Positions 9,558-19,323 of a stretch of 64,000 nt of DNA are shown one piece after another. This DNA comes from an uncultured Marivita sp. (GTDB lineage: Bacteria > Pseudomonadota > Alphaproteobacteria > Rhodobacterales > Rhodobacteraceae), in NCBI GenBank assembly GCA_947503115.1, contig CANNCS010000003.1, positions 1 to 64,000 on the forward strand, given 5' to 3'. The notes under the pieces were generated by a model. That model did not search any database, was not told where the DNA came from, and saw nothing but the letters and a program-made list of their open reading frames with translations. The position numbers were made by a program, and so were the translations under genes. The first letter of the stretch is position 1. Each line of letters begins with the position of its first letter.

Positions 9558-9782
9558 ACCGGCACCGGCTCCGAAACCAACGCGCGGCTTAATCCGGTCG
9601 CGCGTATTTCTTTGCGCAATAGGCCCACCACCCCTTGAGGCGCACCAATCTGACGTAACATCATCTGGGGTTCGGCCTTGCGTTTTGCCGCCGAATCCTC
9701 TACCGCTCAAATCCCGTGATGCTGTGTGCCCTGGGGCCCGCAGATTGCATGATTTGCAGCGCTTCGCGGGAGGTTTCCACAC
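9558..9782 (+). other. secG-pyrG intergenic / pyrG leader
   Basis: A 225-bp leader before pyrG. GGGAGG lies at an ideal distance from the pyrG ATG. A CTP-responsive pyrG attenuator of the Gram-positive kind (initial G run plus terminator) is not visible, and I see no convincing hairpin with a T tract. Confidence 0.4.
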
Positions 9783-11426
9783 ATGGCACGCTTTATCTTC
9801 ATCACCGGCGGCGTGGTGTCTTCCCTCGGCAAAGGTCTCGCCTCGGCCGCTCTTGGTGCGCTCTTGCAGGCACGCGGCTTTTCTGTCCGCCTTCGCAAGC
9901 TTGACCCCTATCTGAACGTCGATCCCGGCACGATGTCGCCGTTTGAACATGGCGAAGTGTTCGTGACTGACGACGGCGCGGAGACCGATCTGGACCTCGG
10001 TCATTATGAACGCTTTACCGGCGTGCCCGCGCGCAAGACCGACAGCATCTCGTCGGGCCGCATTTACACAAACGTGCTCGAGAAGGAACGCCGAGGGGAT
10101 TACCTTGGCAAAACGATCCAGGTGATCCCGCACGTCACCAATGAAATCAAAGACTTCATCTCCATCGGTGAGGATGAGGTCGATTTCATGCTCTGCGAAA
10201 TCGGCGGGACCGTGGGCGACATCGAAGGCCTGCCCTTCTTTGAGGCCATTCGCCAGTTCTCTCAGGACAAACCGCGCGGCCAGTGTATCTTCATGCACCT
10301 CACGCTGCTGCCCTACATCAAGGCCTCGGGCGAGCTGAAAACCAAACCGACGCAGCACTCGGTCAAGGAACTTCGGTCCATTGGGCTCGCCCCCGACATC
10401 CTCGTGTGCCGTTCGGAAGGGCCGATCCCTGCCAAAGAACGCGAAAAACTGGCGCTGTTCTGCAACGTGCGCCCTGATTCCGTGATTGCCGCGCAAGACC
10501 TCAAGTCGATTTACGAAGCGCCATTGGCGTATCACCGCGAAGGACTGGATCAGGCGGTGCTTGATGCATTCCAGATCACCCCTGCTCCGAAACCCAATCT
10601 AGAGATTTGGGAAGACGTCGCCGACCGTATTTACAACCCCGAGGGCGAAGTGAAGGTCGCGATCGTGGGCAAGTACATCCAGCTTGAGGATGCCTACAAA
10701 TCCATTGCCGAAGCGCTCACTCACGGCGGCATGGCCAACCGCGTCAAGGTCAACATCGAATGGGTCGATGCCGAGATCTTTGAACGCGAAGACCCCGCCC
10801 GCCATCTCGAAGGGTTCCATGCCATCCTCGTGCCCGGCGGCTTTGGCGAACGCGGCACCGAAGGCAAGATCAAGGCAGCGCAATTCGCCCGCGAACACAA
10901 CGTCCCCTATCTGGGCATCTGTCTTGGCATGCAGATGGCGGTCATCGAAGCCGCCCGTAACGTCGCCAAACTGCCCGATGCCGGTTCCGAAGAATTTGAC
11001 CACGAGGCGGGGAAAAAGCGTTTCACGCCGGTCGTTTACCACCTCAAGGAATGGGTACAGGGCAACCAGACCGTCAACCGCAGCGTTGCCGACGACAAGG
11101 GCGGCACCATGCGCCTTGGCGCCTATGACGCGGTTCTGAGCGAAGGCTCAAAGGTGGCGGGCGTCTATGGCTCCACCACCATCGACGAACGCCATCGCCA
11201 CCGATACGAGGTCGACATCAAGTACCGCAAGGCGCTTGAAGAAGGCGGGCTCTGCTTCTCGGGCATGAGCCCCAACGGCCGCTTGCCCGAAATCGTCGAA
11301 TGGCCTGACCACCCGTGGTTCATCGGCGTCCAGTTCCACCCGGAGCTGAAGTCGAAACCGTTTGACCCGCATCCGCTGTTCAAGGATTTCGTCCGGGCGG
11401 CGAAGGATGTGTCGCGGTTGGTTTGA
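9783..11426 (+). CDS. pyrG: CTP synthase (glutamine hydrolysing)
   Basis: A 547-residue enzyme that aminates UTP to CTP using ATP and glutamine. The N-terminal synthase domain opens with [14 protein letters not shown] (nucleotide loop) and includes [20 protein letters not shown]. The C-terminal class-I glutaminase domain has the nucleophile Cys380 in LGICLGMQ and the His/Glu pair in [10 protein letters not shown]. Length is that of the family (E. coli 545). The start is [10 protein letters not shown], with GGGAGG upstream. Identification is certain. Confidence 0.97.
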   Translation: MARFIFITGGVVSSLGKGLASAALGALLQARGFSVRLRKLDPYLNVDPGTMSPFEHGEVFVTDDGAETDLDLGHYERFTGVPARKTDSISSGRIYTNVLEKERRGDYLGKTIQVIPHVTNEIKDFISIGEDEVDFMLCEIGGTVGDIEGLPFFEAIRQFSQDKPRGQCIFMHLTLLPYIKASGELKTKPTQHSVKELRSIGLAPDILVCRSEGPIPAKEREKLALFCNVRPDSVIAAQDLKSIYEAPLAYHREGLDQAVLDAFQITPAPKPNLEIWEDVADRIYNPEGEVKVAIVGKYIQLEDAYKSIAEALTHGGMANRVKVNIEWVDAEIFEREDPARHLEGFHAILVPGGFGERGTEGKIKAAQFAREHNVPYLGICLGMQMAVIEAARNVAKLPDAGSEEFDHEAGKKRFTPVVYHLKEWVQGNQTVNRSVADDKGGTMRLGAYDAVLSEGSKVAGVYGSTTIDERHRHRYEVDIKYRKALEEGGLCFSGMSPNGRLPEIVEWPDHPWFIGVQFHPELKSKPFDPHPLFKDFVRAAKDVSRLV

Positions 11427-11530
11427 CCCGCCCTCGTAAAACCGCAGGATTGCGATCTCAGCCGCCAACCAAAGCACGCTATTCCAGCCACTCCTGCGCG
11501 CAGAACGAACGCAGCGCCCAGACCTGCCAA

Positions 11531-11560
11531 ATCGCCAGCCCGTCCGGGCGGTCTGGCGAT
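11531..11560. terminator. hairpin downstream of pyrG
   Basis: ATCGCCAG (11531-11538) pairs with CTGGCGAT (11553-11560), with further C/G pairing inside the loop. It lies 105 bp after the pyrG stop and lacks a T tract, so it may be a Rho-associated or processing structure rather than a classical terminator. Confidence 0.4.
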
Positions 11561-11688
11561 GGCGTGGCACCTGCGGTGCTATTCGCGCCAGGCGCATAAC
11601 TCGAAACGCCGTAGGCTGCGTGCTCGCGCGTACCACCCAAACACAAATCCCCCTACCCGATCCACGCCAACTGGCCTATCAAAATCCC

Positions 11689-12456
11689 ATGCTGTCCTAT
11701 CAACACCTCTATCACGCGGGCAATGCCGCCGATGTCCACAAACACGCGGCTCTTGCGCTGGCTCTGGACTACCTGACCCAAAAGCCCAAACCGTTGAGCT
11801 ATATCGAAACCCATGCCGGACGCGGGCGCTATAACCTGACTGCGCCCGAAGCGGTCAAGACAGGTGAAGCGGCGCAGGGCATCGCCCGACTGCGCAACGG
11901 ATTTGCCAAGGACCACCCATACATCAAGGCGCTGTCGGCCCAACCCGAAGACCTCTATCCCGGTTCGCCCGCCGTCGCACAGGCGCTGCTGCGGCCCGAG
12001 GATTCGCTGCATCTGGCCGAACTTCACCCGCAGGAATACGCGGCGCTGCGCACCAATCTGCGCGCACCAAACACCCATATTTACCATCAGGACGGACTGG
12101 AACTGGCACAAAGCCTCTGCCCGCCGACCCCGCGCCGAGGACTGATGTTGGTGGACCCCAGCTACGAGATCAAAGCCGAATACGCCCAGATCCCCAAATG
12201 GCTGTCTGCGATCACCCGCAAATGGAATGTCGGTGTCGTGGTGATCTGGTATCCGATCCTCACGTCCGGTGCACATCGGTCCATGCTGCGCGCGTTGCAA
12301 GCCGACCACCCTGAGGCGCTGACCCACGAGGTCCGCTTCCCCCCTGCGCGCGAGGGACACCGCATGGTCGGATCCGGCCTTTTCGTGGTAAACCCGCCCT
12401 TCGGGCTAGAGGCCGGGCTGAAACCGCTGTCCGCTGCATTCCGTAAACTGGCATGA
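11689..12456 (+). CDS. rlmJ: 23S rRNA (adenine-2030-N6)-methyltransferase RlmJ
   Basis: A 255-residue SAM-dependent methyltransferase. The family start MLSYQHLYHAGN-ADVHKH is at ATG 11689; the frame continues upstream to 11620 but without family residues. The catalytic motif is VDPSYE (the D-P-P/S-Y class of N6-adenine methyltransferases), and YIETHAGRGRY forms the SAM-binding motif I. The E. coli enzyme is 280 residues. Its stop overlaps the next start by four bases (ATGA), so they are translationally coupled. Confidence 0.88.
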   Translation: MLSYQHLYHAGNAADVHKHAALALALDYLTQKPKPLSYIETHAGRGRYNLTAPEAVKTGEAAQGIARLRNGFAKDHPYIKALSAQPEDLYPGSPAVAQALLRPEDSLHLAELHPQEYAALRTNLRAPNTHIYHQDGLELAQSLCPPTPRRGLMLVDPSYEIKAEYAQIPKWLSAITRKWNVGVVVIWYPILTSGAHRSMLRALQADHPEALTHEVRFPPAREGHRMVGSGLFVVNPPFGLEAGLKPLSAAFRKLA

Positions 12457-13124
12457 TCCGCCTCTGCACAGCTTTGCTCTGCCTGCCCGGCCTTGCCGCC
12501 GCAGCCGACCTGCGGGCGGTGCCCTACGACAACCTGCTTCACCAGCTGCACCGGATCGAACGGTTCGACACATTGCCCAGCGCTACCGAACCCGGACACC
12601 GCATAGACCAGCACTGGCGTGCACCGGGACTCACCATCGGGGAACGGCTTGCCGGGCAAGACGTTCAGGATGCCGATGGGTTCGATGCGGTGACCGGCAC
12701 ACCGGCAGCCCCACTTCGCGCCATCCCCGGCGCACCGGGCCAGACATTTGCTATCGCGCATCACGCAGGCTTTGGATCAAACGCACTGTTCCCCGTCGGC
12801 CCTACTGGAGCAGAACAGCCCGAAGGCCGGGGCGAAGGCAGCGCCGCGTTCGTGTTTGACGCACCGCAAATCGCCATCGGCATGCGCCTGCACGCCGAAT
12901 ACTCCGATCCGCTGGGCCAACGCCCCGCACCCGGCAGCGCAGTGCTGACGTTCCACGATGCAGCTGGACAAACCACCCAAATCACGCTGCCGCTGGCACA
13001 CGGCGTCCTGTCTTACGGGTGGTTAAGCGATGTCGGGATCATCGGTTTGACCATACAGAACACCGATCCCGGCGGCATCGCCATAGATGACATCCTGTAT
13101 GATGTGACCGCGCTATCTGGATAA
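12453..13124 (+). CDS. secreted hypothetical protein
   Basis: A 223-residue protein with a short signal peptide (MIRLCTALLCLPGLAAAADL, cleavage near AAA-D) and a beta-rich mature part. The end, GIAIDDILYDVTAL, resembles the last strand of jelly-roll or choice-of-anchor type extracellular domains, but no membrane anchor follows. I do not recognise a defined family. It overlaps rlmJ by four bases and ends 39 bp before a TerB-like gene, so it probably belongs to the same transcript. Confidence 0.6.
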   Translation: MIRLCTALLCLPGLAAAADLRAVPYDNLLHQLHRIERFDTLPSATEPGHRIDQHWRAPGLTIGERLAGQDVQDADGFDAVTGTPAAPLRAIPGAPGQTFAIAHHAGFGSNALFPVGPTGAEQPEGRGEGSAAFVFDAPQIAIGMRLHAEYSDPLGQRPAPGSAVLTFHDAAGQTTQITLPLAHGVLSYGWLSDVGIIGLTIQNTDPGGIAIDDILYDVTALSG

Positions 13125-13163
13125 CCCATTGGCGAAGCGCGCCGCGCGGCATATATCCACGCT

Positions 13164-13601
13164 ATGTTTGCTGATTTCCTCAAGCGCCTGACCGCGCCCG
13201 ACCCCGCCCCGCTTCCCGACACCGACGCACGCCTTGCGCTGACCGCTCTACTGGTCCGGGTCGCCCGCACCGATGGCCATTACGACGAGAGCGAGAAAAC
13301 CCGCATCGATAGGATTGCCGCGTCCCGCTATGGCCTATCGCCCTTTGAAGCCGCCAAGCTGCGTGGCGAGGCCGAAGGACTGGAGGCCGAAGCCCCGGAC
13401 ACGGTGCGCTTTACCGGCGCGATCAAGGATGCCGTGCCCTACGAAGACCGCATCGCAGTGATCGAAGCGCTGTGGCAGGTGGTGCTGGCCGATGGTGTGC
13501 GCGAGGCCGAGGAAGATGCACTATTGCGCCTTGTGGCCAAGCTTCTGGGCGTGAACGACCGCGACAGCGCCTTGGCACGGCAACGCGTCGACACCGCATG
13601 A
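13164..13601 (+). CDS. TerB-family protein
   Basis: A 145-residue cytosolic alpha-helical protein. The helical pairs with ARTDGHYDESEKTRI and VVLADGVREAEEDALL are the acidic metal-binding signatures of TerB domains (PF05099). The name comes from tellurite resistance, but stand-alone TerB proteins in alphaproteobacteria have no proven role, and no other ter gene is present. It overlaps the next gene by four bases (ATGA). Confidence 0.78.
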   Translation: MFADFLKRLTAPDPAPLPDTDARLALTALLVRVARTDGHYDESEKTRIDRIAASRYGLSPFEAAKLRGEAEGLEAEAPDTVRFTGAIKDAVPYEDRIAVIEALWQVVLADGVREAEEDALLRLVAKLLGVNDRDSALARQRVDTA

Positions 13602-14338
13602 CGATAGCCAGCCTGCCGATGTACTGGCGGGCCGAAAACGCGGAACTCTGGCGCGCTTTTTGGTCGGTGGTGCAGGACTGCGCGTGGGACGAAGGGATCA
13701 AGCTGCCTGATTTGACCCCTCCCGAAGACCTGCCCGCCGATTGGTACGCCCATTGGCTGTCCCCCGATCTTGCCCTGTCGATGACTTGCGGCCTGCCGTT
13801 TCGCACCGTTCTCAAAGGGAAAGTGCAATATATTGGCACACTGGACTTCGGCCTCGGCGGTCCACCCGGTTATTACCATTCTCAGATCATCACCCGCCGC
13901 GATTTGTCCGGCCCAGCGCAAAAGCTTGCCTTCAACAGCGCCGACAGCCAGTCTGGCTGGGCCGCGACCCAAGACATCCCGGACCGCGCGTCGATCACTG
14001 CATATATAGAAACCGGTGCACATGCAGCCTCACTCGCTGCTGTGGCCAACGCCCGCGCCGACATCGCTTGCCTTGACACAGTCACATGGCGCATCCTGCA
14101 AAAGGTCGACCCCAACGTGGCCATGGTCGTGCCATCGGGCTCCACCCGGCCAACGCCCGGCCTGCCGTTGATTGCGGCGCATGGCACAGATCCCGCTCCG
14201 CTGCGCCGAGCACTGATCACAGCAATCGCAACCCACACACCCGCAGCGCCTGATCACATGGGCGGACCAATGACCTTCTGCGTGCTGGATCAGCAACGCT
14301 ACTTCGGACAGCCCATTCCCGCGCCACCACCCGCTTGA
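13598..14338 (+). CDS. PhnD-like periplasmic-binding-fold protein
   Basis: A 246-residue protein of the phosphate/phosphonate-binding (PhnD, PF12974) type: MYWRAENAELWRAF, DFGLGGPPGYYHSQ and ARADIACLDTVTWRI are in the usual order. There is no signal peptide at the chosen ATG, which overlaps the terB-like stop. This suggests a cytosolic ligand sensor rather than a transporter subunit, and no phn permease or ATPase is adjacent. The ligand cannot be inferred. Confidence 0.65.
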   Translation: MTIASLPMYWRAENAELWRAFWSVVQDCAWDEGIKLPDLTPPEDLPADWYAHWLSPDLALSMTCGLPFRTVLKGKVQYIGTLDFGLGGPPGYYHSQIITRRDLSGPAQKLAFNSADSQSGWAATQDIPDRASITAYIETGAHAASLAAVANARADIACLDTVTWRILQKVDPNVAMVVPSGSTRPTPGLPLIAAHGTDPAPLRRALITAIATHTPAAPDHMGGPMTFCVLDQQRYFGQPIPAPPPA

Positions 14339-14450
14339 CGCAGGGTTATCGCACAGGTTCCGACAGGTTGCGTCGCTTTCCGCATTGCATCACACCTAGT
14401 TTTGCAGTCATCCTGCGCTCCATCTTTGACCCAACCCGCCAGAGCGTTAC

Positions 14451-15224
14451 GTGACAGACACTCCAGTCCTGGAAATACGCAATCTGCACAAGCAGTACGG
14501 AAACCTTGAAGTCATCAAGGGTGTCGACATTACCGCGCATCGCGGCGACGTCGTCTCTCTGATCGGATCATCGGGGTCTGGCAAATCCACCATCCTGCGC
14601 TGCGCCAACCTGCTCGAGGACAGCCAGAAGGGGGATATTCTGTTCAAAGGTGAAGGTGTCCACTGGAAAGGCACCGGCCTGGGTCGGCACCCTGCCGACG
14701 CAAAACAGGTACTGCGCATCCGCACGAATCTGTCGATGGTGTTCCAGCAATTTAACCTCTGGTCCCACATGACGATCCTGCAGAATGTAATGGAAGCGCC
14801 GGTGACTGTACTTGGCCGAGACAAGGCCGAGGCCGAACAGGCAGCACGAGGGTATCTCGACAAAGTGGGCATCGGCGACAAATGCGACGTCTACCCCGCG
14901 ATGCTGTCGGGTGGCCAGCAACAGCGCGCTGCCATCGCTCGGGCGCTTTGCATGGAGCCAGAGGCGCTTTTGTTCGACGAACCCACCTCGGCACTTGATC
15001 CGGAACTGGAACAGGAAGTCGTCAAAGTCATCAAGGATCTCGCCTCTGAAGGCCGAACGATGCTTATTGTCACCCATGACATGAAAATGGCACGCGACGT
15101 GAGCAACCACGTTGTATTCCTGCATCAAGGCCTAATCGAGGAAGAAGGCGCGCCGGATACGCTGTTCGGCGCACCGAAATCGGAACGTTTGCGGGGCTTC
15201 TTGTCCTCTACAATGGCCGATTAA
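14451..15224 (+). CDS. polar amino acid ABC transporter ATPase
   Basis: A 257-residue ATP-binding subunit with a GTG start. Walker A is GSSGSGKST, the signature LSGGQQQRAAIARAL and Walker B LLFDEPTSALDP, followed by the H-loop (VTHDMKMA). The extended segment between Walker A and the Q-loop, including the GTGLGRHPADAKQV insertion, is typical of HisP/ArtP-class importers of basic amino acids, opines and polyamine-like cations. It is the first gene of an ATPase, binding-protein, permease, permease operon. Confidence 0.9.
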   Translation: MTDTPVLEIRNLHKQYGNLEVIKGVDITAHRGDVVSLIGSSGSGKSTILRCANLLEDSQKGDILFKGEGVHWKGTGLGRHPADAKQVLRIRTNLSMVFQQFNLWSHMTILQNVMEAPVTVLGRDKAEAEQAARGYLDKVGIGDKCDVYPAMLSGGQQQRAAIARALCMEPEALLFDEPTSALDPELEQEVVKVIKDLASEGRTMLIVTHDMKMARDVSNHVVFLHQGLIEEEGAPDTLFGAPKSERLRGFLSSTMAD

Positions 15225-15252
15225 CAATCAAAAAAATTCGGGAGAAACAAAC

Positions 15253-15978
15253 ATGAAATCCATCCTTCTCGGCACAGCTGCACTGGCCATCACAGCCACT
15301 GTTGCATTCGCCGGCAGCCACTCTGTGGTCCGCATGGGCACCGAAGGCGCCTACCCTCCGTACAACTTCATCAACGATGCCGGCGAAGTCGACGGTTTCG
15401 AGCGTGAACTCGGCGACGAACTTTGTGCCCGCGCCGAACTGACCTGTGAGTGGGTCACAAACGAATGGGACAGCATCATCCCGAACCTCGTGTCTGGCAA
15501 CTACGACACCATCATCGCGGGTATGTCGATCACCGACGAACGCGACGAGGTGATCGACTTCACCCAGAACTACACTCAGCCGGACCCGTCCTCTTACCTC
15601 GCTCTTGATGGCGCGGAAGTGGATTTTGACGGCGGCGTGATTGCAGCTCAGGCCAACACCATTCAAGCGGCGTTCATCGCTTCGAGCGGTGCGACCCTCG
15701 TGGAATTTGCCACACCGGACGAAACCATCGCCGCCGTGCGCAATGGCGAAGCCGACGCAGTTCTGGCCGATGACGCTTATCTGCGCCCAATCGCGGAAGA
15801 AAACGCCGACCTCGCGCTGCTCGACAAGCAGGAATTGATCGGCGGCGGCGTCGGCATGGGTGTCCGTGAATCTGACTCCGAGCTGAAAGACAAATTCAAT
15901 GCGGCGATCCAGTCCATGAAGGACGATGGCACACTGAACGCGCTGCTCGCAAAGTGGGAAATCGGACCAGGATTCTGA
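15253..15978 (+). CDS. periplasmic amino acid/amine-binding protein
   Basis: A 241-residue solute-binding protein of family 3 (SBP_bac_3). A signal peptide covers residues 1-20 (ends AFAGSHS). RMGTEGAYPPYNFINDAGEVDGFE and IVPNLVSGNYDTIIAGMS-type segments form the ligand cleft. It lies 28 bp after the ATPase, and a strong terminator separates it from the permeases, which would raise its level over the membrane parts. Downstream gamma-glutamyl-amine genes suggest a cationic amine or amino-acid ligand. Confidence 0.9.
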   Translation: MKSILLGTAALAITATVAFAGSHSVVRMGTEGAYPPYNFINDAGEVDGFERELGDELCARAELTCEWVTNEWDSIIPNLVSGNYDTIIAGMSITDERDEVIDFTQNYTQPDPSSYLALDGAEVDFDGGVIAAQANTIQAAFIASSGATLVEFATPDETIAAVRNGEADAVLADDAYLRPIAEENADLALLDKQELIGGGVGMGVRESDSELKDKFNAAIQSMKDDGTLNALLAKWEIGPGF

Positions 15979-16000
15979 TCCGGCTGTACCCGAAACACCG

Positions 16001-16024
16001 AAGGGGTCGCCAACGCGACCCCTT
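16001..16024 (+). terminator. intra-operon terminator
   Basis: A perfect 10-bp stem (AAGGGGTCGC / GCGACCCCTT) with a 4-nt loop, followed by CTCGTTT. It lies 22 bp after the binding-protein stop and before the two permeases, so partial read-through would set binding protein in excess of permease. Confidence 0.8.
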
Positions 16025-16157
16025 CTCGTTTCTGATCAAGACGCAGGCGTAACCACGGTTTTCCTGAAACCACTCAAGACGTTACGCAACACGGGAATTG
16101 TCAAGCACATCAGGGACGTGCAAGACTTGCCCAACCCAAAGCCGCTCAGGGGAACAG

Positions 16158-17039
16158 ATGTTCAGTTTTTGTGTCGATCCAGCGTCGCTCGACAGCATGG
16201 CATGGATGGCCTGCTACCTGACCACCGGCAAACACATGGCGATCTACACATCGCTGTTCACAGTTCTGTTGCTGCTTGCGATCACCGCGCCCACCGCGTT
16301 GGTCTTTGGCTTTCTCGGAGCCTCAAGCGCCCGTTCGGATTTCGCGCCACTTAGCTGGGTAGGCAAAGCCTATATTGCCATCGTGCGCGGTGTGCCCGAC
16401 ATCGCATTCTTCCTGTTCTTTGTAATCGCACTTGATCAGTTTTTCGAATGGATACGACACGAGATCAAATGCCCGGACTGGGAAGCCGATATCTGGCAAG
16501 GCAACGACTTCGTCGTTTGTGACATCGCCAAGCTGCCCTTGGGCAATTCACCTCAATGGATGCACGAAACATATGGGTTCCTGCTGGCGGTCCTGACCTT
16601 TGCCATCGTCTTTGGCGCATTTGCAGCCAACGTGCTCTACGGTGCAATGCGAGCTGTTCCACACAATCAACTTGAGACCGCTGAATCCTACGGCATGACC
16701 CGAAGTCAGGTGTTCTGGCGCATCCTCGTTCCGCAGATGTGGGTCTTTGCCCTGCCCGGCCTGTCGAACCTCTGGATGGTGTTGATCAAAGCTACACCGC
16801 TGCTGTTCCTGCTGGGGGTCGAAGACATCGTCTACTGGGCCCGCGAATTGGGCGGAGCCAAGACCGCGCGCTTTACCGACTATCCGCATGGTGACTGGCG
16901 TATGTGGTACTTTCTTGCATTGCTGGTGTTTTACCTGCTGTTCACCCGCATCTCTGAAATCGCGTTGGACAAATTGATGATCCGGCTCACCCATGGACAG
17001 GCCACCTTGGGCGGCGAAGCCCAGAGGAAAACGGCATGA
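16158..17039 (+). CDS. ABC transporter permease (HisQ/ArtQ type), first
   Basis: A 293-residue inner-membrane subunit. The start is the ATG at 16158 with AGGGGAACAG upstream. Several transmembrane helices surround the EAA loop (ETAESYGMTRSQVFWRILVPQ). The central region carries an unusual hydrophilic insert (about residues 95-135, including EIKCPDWEADIWQGNDF), longer than in E. coli HisQ, probably periplasmic. It overlaps the second permease by four bases (ATGA), consistent with a heterodimeric channel. Confidence 0.88.
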   Translation: MFSFCVDPASLDSMAWMACYLTTGKHMAIYTSLFTVLLLLAITAPTALVFGFLGASSARSDFAPLSWVGKAYIAIVRGVPDIAFFLFFVIALDQFFEWIRHEIKCPDWEADIWQGNDFVVCDIAKLPLGNSPQWMHETYGFLLAVLTFAIVFGAFAANVLYGAMRAVPHNQLETAESYGMTRSQVFWRILVPQMWVFALPGLSNLWMVLIKATPLLFLLGVEDIVYWARELGGAKTARFTDYPHGDWRMWYFLALLVFYLLFTRISEIALDKLMIRLTHGQATLGGEAQRKTA

Positions 17040-17842
17040 GTTGCTGGGAAACCATCGCTGATTACGGACTGCGCTCCATCGGGATAGGCGAACGCGTCCT
17101 TCCGCGCGAAGGCTACACCCTATGTCAGCAATTTACCCTGATCGGGTCTGGCATGATCTGGAATATCTATTTCGGCGTACTTGCGCTCTGTTCAGGTTTT
17201 TTACTTGCGACCGCCGTGGCCTTGGGAAAAGCGTCTAAGAACCCGGTGCTGCAAAAGGCCAGCGCGTGGTTCATCTTCCTTTTCCGGGGCTCACCGCTGT
17301 TTATCCAGTTCTTCTTTGCCTATTTCGTCTTCTTGTCGCTCAAGCCAGTCTCGCCAATCTTCGATCCATTCACCTCGGCGTGGCTAGGGGCACTGATCGT
17401 ATTGTTCCTAAACACCGCCGCCTATTCAGGCGAGATTTTCTACGGCGCGTTGCAATCGGTCCCCCGCGGCGACATGGAGGCTGCGGATGCCTATGGCATG
17501 TCTGGCTGGTCGCGCTTCAAACGGGTGACATGGCCCACCATGCTGCGGCTTGCCTGGCCGGCCTACACGAACGAGGCGATCTTTCTCTTCCATGCCACGA
17601 CGCTGGTCTATTTCTCAGGTTTCCCTGCTTGGCAACAACGCGGCGACGCGCTGTACTACGCCAGTTTTTTTGCCGACAAGACGTTCAATCCGTTCATCCC
17701 TTACCCAATCCTTGCCTTCTATTTCATCTTGCTGACGCTGTGCGTTATCGGCCTGTTCGGTTTGATCAATCGTCGCCTCAACCGCCACCTGCCGCAAGAG
17801 TCGCGCACCAAGATGAAGCTTAAACTGAACATCATCCGCTGA
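17036..17842 (+). CDS. ABC transporter permease (HisM/ArtM type), second
   Basis: A 268-residue inner-membrane subunit with about five helices and an EAA loop (EAADAYGMSGWSRFKRVTWP). It also contains FRGSPLFIQFFFAYF, the conserved segment of polar amino-acid permeases. It pairs with the preceding permease. The operon then continues, 71 bp later, into the gamma-glutamyl ligase genes. Confidence 0.9.
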   Translation: MSCWETIADYGLRSIGIGERVLPREGYTLCQQFTLIGSGMIWNIYFGVLALCSGFLLATAVALGKASKNPVLQKASAWFIFLFRGSPLFIQFFFAYFVFLSLKPVSPIFDPFTSAWLGALIVLFLNTAAYSGEIFYGALQSVPRGDMEAADAYGMSGWSRFKRVTWPTMLRLAWPAYTNEAIFLFHATTLVYFSGFPAWQQRGDALYYASFFADKTFNPFIPYPILAFYFILLTLCVIGLFGLINRRLNRHLPQESRTKMKLKLNIIR

Positions 17843-17881
17843 ATTTAGCTTGCTAAGTCGGGGTCACAAAGCCTATCTCTA

Positions 17882-17895
17882 AATTTGATCAAATT
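17882..17895. promoter_or_regulatory. 14-bp palindrome upstream of the first GS-like gene
   Basis: AATTTGATCAAATT is a perfect palindrome 18 bp before the ATG of the first glutamine-synthetase-like gene, in an A/T-rich stretch that contrasts with the GC-rich surroundings. It is placed where a repressor would block initiation. It does not have FNR spacing. The regulator is unknown. Confidence 0.4.
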
Positions 17896-17913
17896 ATTGA
17901 AAACGGCACTAAA

Positions 17914-19260
17914 ATGGACTCGCACATTCGCAACTGGCTCCGCAAGAACCCGCAGGTCCGCACGATCCGCGTCGCGGCGTCTGACGTCAACGGACAAGCC
18001 CGCGGCAAACGCGTGCCTGCGCGCTTTGCCGACAAAGTGCTCGAGGGCGGCACCCGTTTTCCGCTCTCGGTTCTGAACCTCGATATCTGGGGCGAAGATA
18101 TTGACGACAGCCCGCTGGTGTTCGAAGCCGGTGATGCCGATGGCGTGCTCTGGCCCACCGATCGTGGCTTCGTCCCGATGCCGTGGCTCGAAGCGCCTAG
18201 CGCCCTGCTGCCGCTCTGGATGTTCCGCGAAACGGGTGAACCTTACGAAGGCGACCCCCGCCACGCGCTCAACGCCGTGGTCCAACGATACAAAGCTCGC
18301 GGGCTGACTCCTGTGGTTGCAATGGAGCTTGAGTTTTTCTTGATCGACGACAGCACCCGCAACCTGCAAGTGCCCGCCTCCCCCCGATCAGGCAAACGTC
18401 GCAAGGCAGGCGAAATTCTGTCGATCCGCCTGATCGACCAGTTTGACCGCTTCTTCACCGATCTTTATGACGCCTGCGAAGCAATGGATATTCCCGCCGA
18501 TACGGTGATCTCGGAAGCAGGTTTAGGGCAGTTCGAAATGAACCTGATGCATTGCGACGACGCCCTGCGCGCCGCCGACGATGCGTGGTTGTTCAAAATG
18601 CTGGTCAAAGGTCTGGCCCGCCGCCACGGCTTTGCCGCATCTTTCATGGCGAAACCCTATCCCGATTATGCCGGATCGGGAATGCACACCCATTTCTCGG
18701 TGCTCGACAAGAAGGGCAAGAACGTCTTCAACAATGGCAGCCCCGAAGGCACGCCGTTGCTGCACAATGCCATCGCCGGGTGCCTGAACGGCATGAATGA
18801 CAGCACACTGCTCTTTGCTCCGCATATGAACAGCTATGACCGCCTTGTGCCCGAAGCGCACGCCCCGACCGGCATCGCATGGGCCTATGAAAACCGCACT
18901 GTCGCAATCCGCGTGCCTTCTGGTAGCCCGGCTGCGCGGCGCGTTGAACACCGCGTGGCGGGCGGCGATGTAAACCCCTACATGACGCTTGCCGCGATCC
19001 TTGGCGCGGCTCTGACCGGCATCGAAGACGGCGCGACTCCACCGCCTCCGGTCAAAGGAAACGCCTACGCACTTGATCTGCCGCAGGTTCCAGACGATTG
19101 GCCCGCTGCAGTTGCGGCCTTCGAGAAAAGTACGATCATGCCGCGCATTTTCCACGAAGAGCTGATCCGCAACCTGGTTCTGACCAAGAAGCAGGAAATT
19201 CGCTATATGCAAGAACTGACCCCGACCGAGCGGGTCGAAATATACCTCGACACGGTTTAG
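17914..19260 (+). CDS. glutamine synthetase-like gamma-glutamyl-amine ligase (PuuA type), first
   Basis: A 448-residue ATP-dependent ligase with the GS beta-grasp N-terminal domain and catalytic barrel. Visible motifs are VVAMELEFFLID (metal-binding Glu), EAGLGQFEMNL, FMAKPYPDYAGSGMHTHFSV (GS signature region) and ENRTVAIRVPSG. The N-terminus (VRTIRVAASDVNGQARGK) is the form seen in gamma-glutamylputrescine synthetases rather than GlnA, and the adenylylation-type C-terminus of GlnA is missing. It probably couples glutamate to an amine, with the neighbouring FAD oxidase acting next. The exact amine is not known. Confidence 0.82.
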   Translation: MDSHIRNWLRKNPQVRTIRVAASDVNGQARGKRVPARFADKVLEGGTRFPLSVLNLDIWGEDIDDSPLVFEAGDADGVLWPTDRGFVPMPWLEAPSALLPLWMFRETGEPYEGDPRHALNAVVQRYKARGLTPVVAMELEFFLIDDSTRNLQVPASPRSGKRRKAGEILSIRLIDQFDRFFTDLYDACEAMDIPADTVISEAGLGQFEMNLMHCDDALRAADDAWLFKMLVKGLARRHGFAASFMAKPYPDYAGSGMHTHFSVLDKKGKNVFNNGSPEGTPLLHNAIAGCLNGMNDSTLLFAPHMNSYDRLVPEAHAPTGIAWAYENRTVAIRVPSGSPAARRVEHRVAGGDVNPYMTLAAILGAALTGIEDGATPPPPVKGNAYALDLPQVPDDWPAAVAAFEKSTIMPRIFHEELIRNLVLTKKQEIRYMQELTPTERVEIYLDTV

Positions 19261-19323
19261 GCGCGTCCCTTGCTGTGCGCCGACAGAACGCATAGCTTGC
19301 ACACACAAACACCTTGGTGCTTC

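Noticed and set aside
8931-10535. A 534-residue minus-strand reading frame over secG and pyrG
   Set aside because: Antisense of two certain genes, no recognisable fold.
17882-17895. FNR/FnrL box
   Set aside because: The site reads TTGATCAA without the four-base spacer of TTGAT-N4-ATCAA. The repeat at 56607-56626 is the reverse arrangement (ATCAA-N4-TTGAT).
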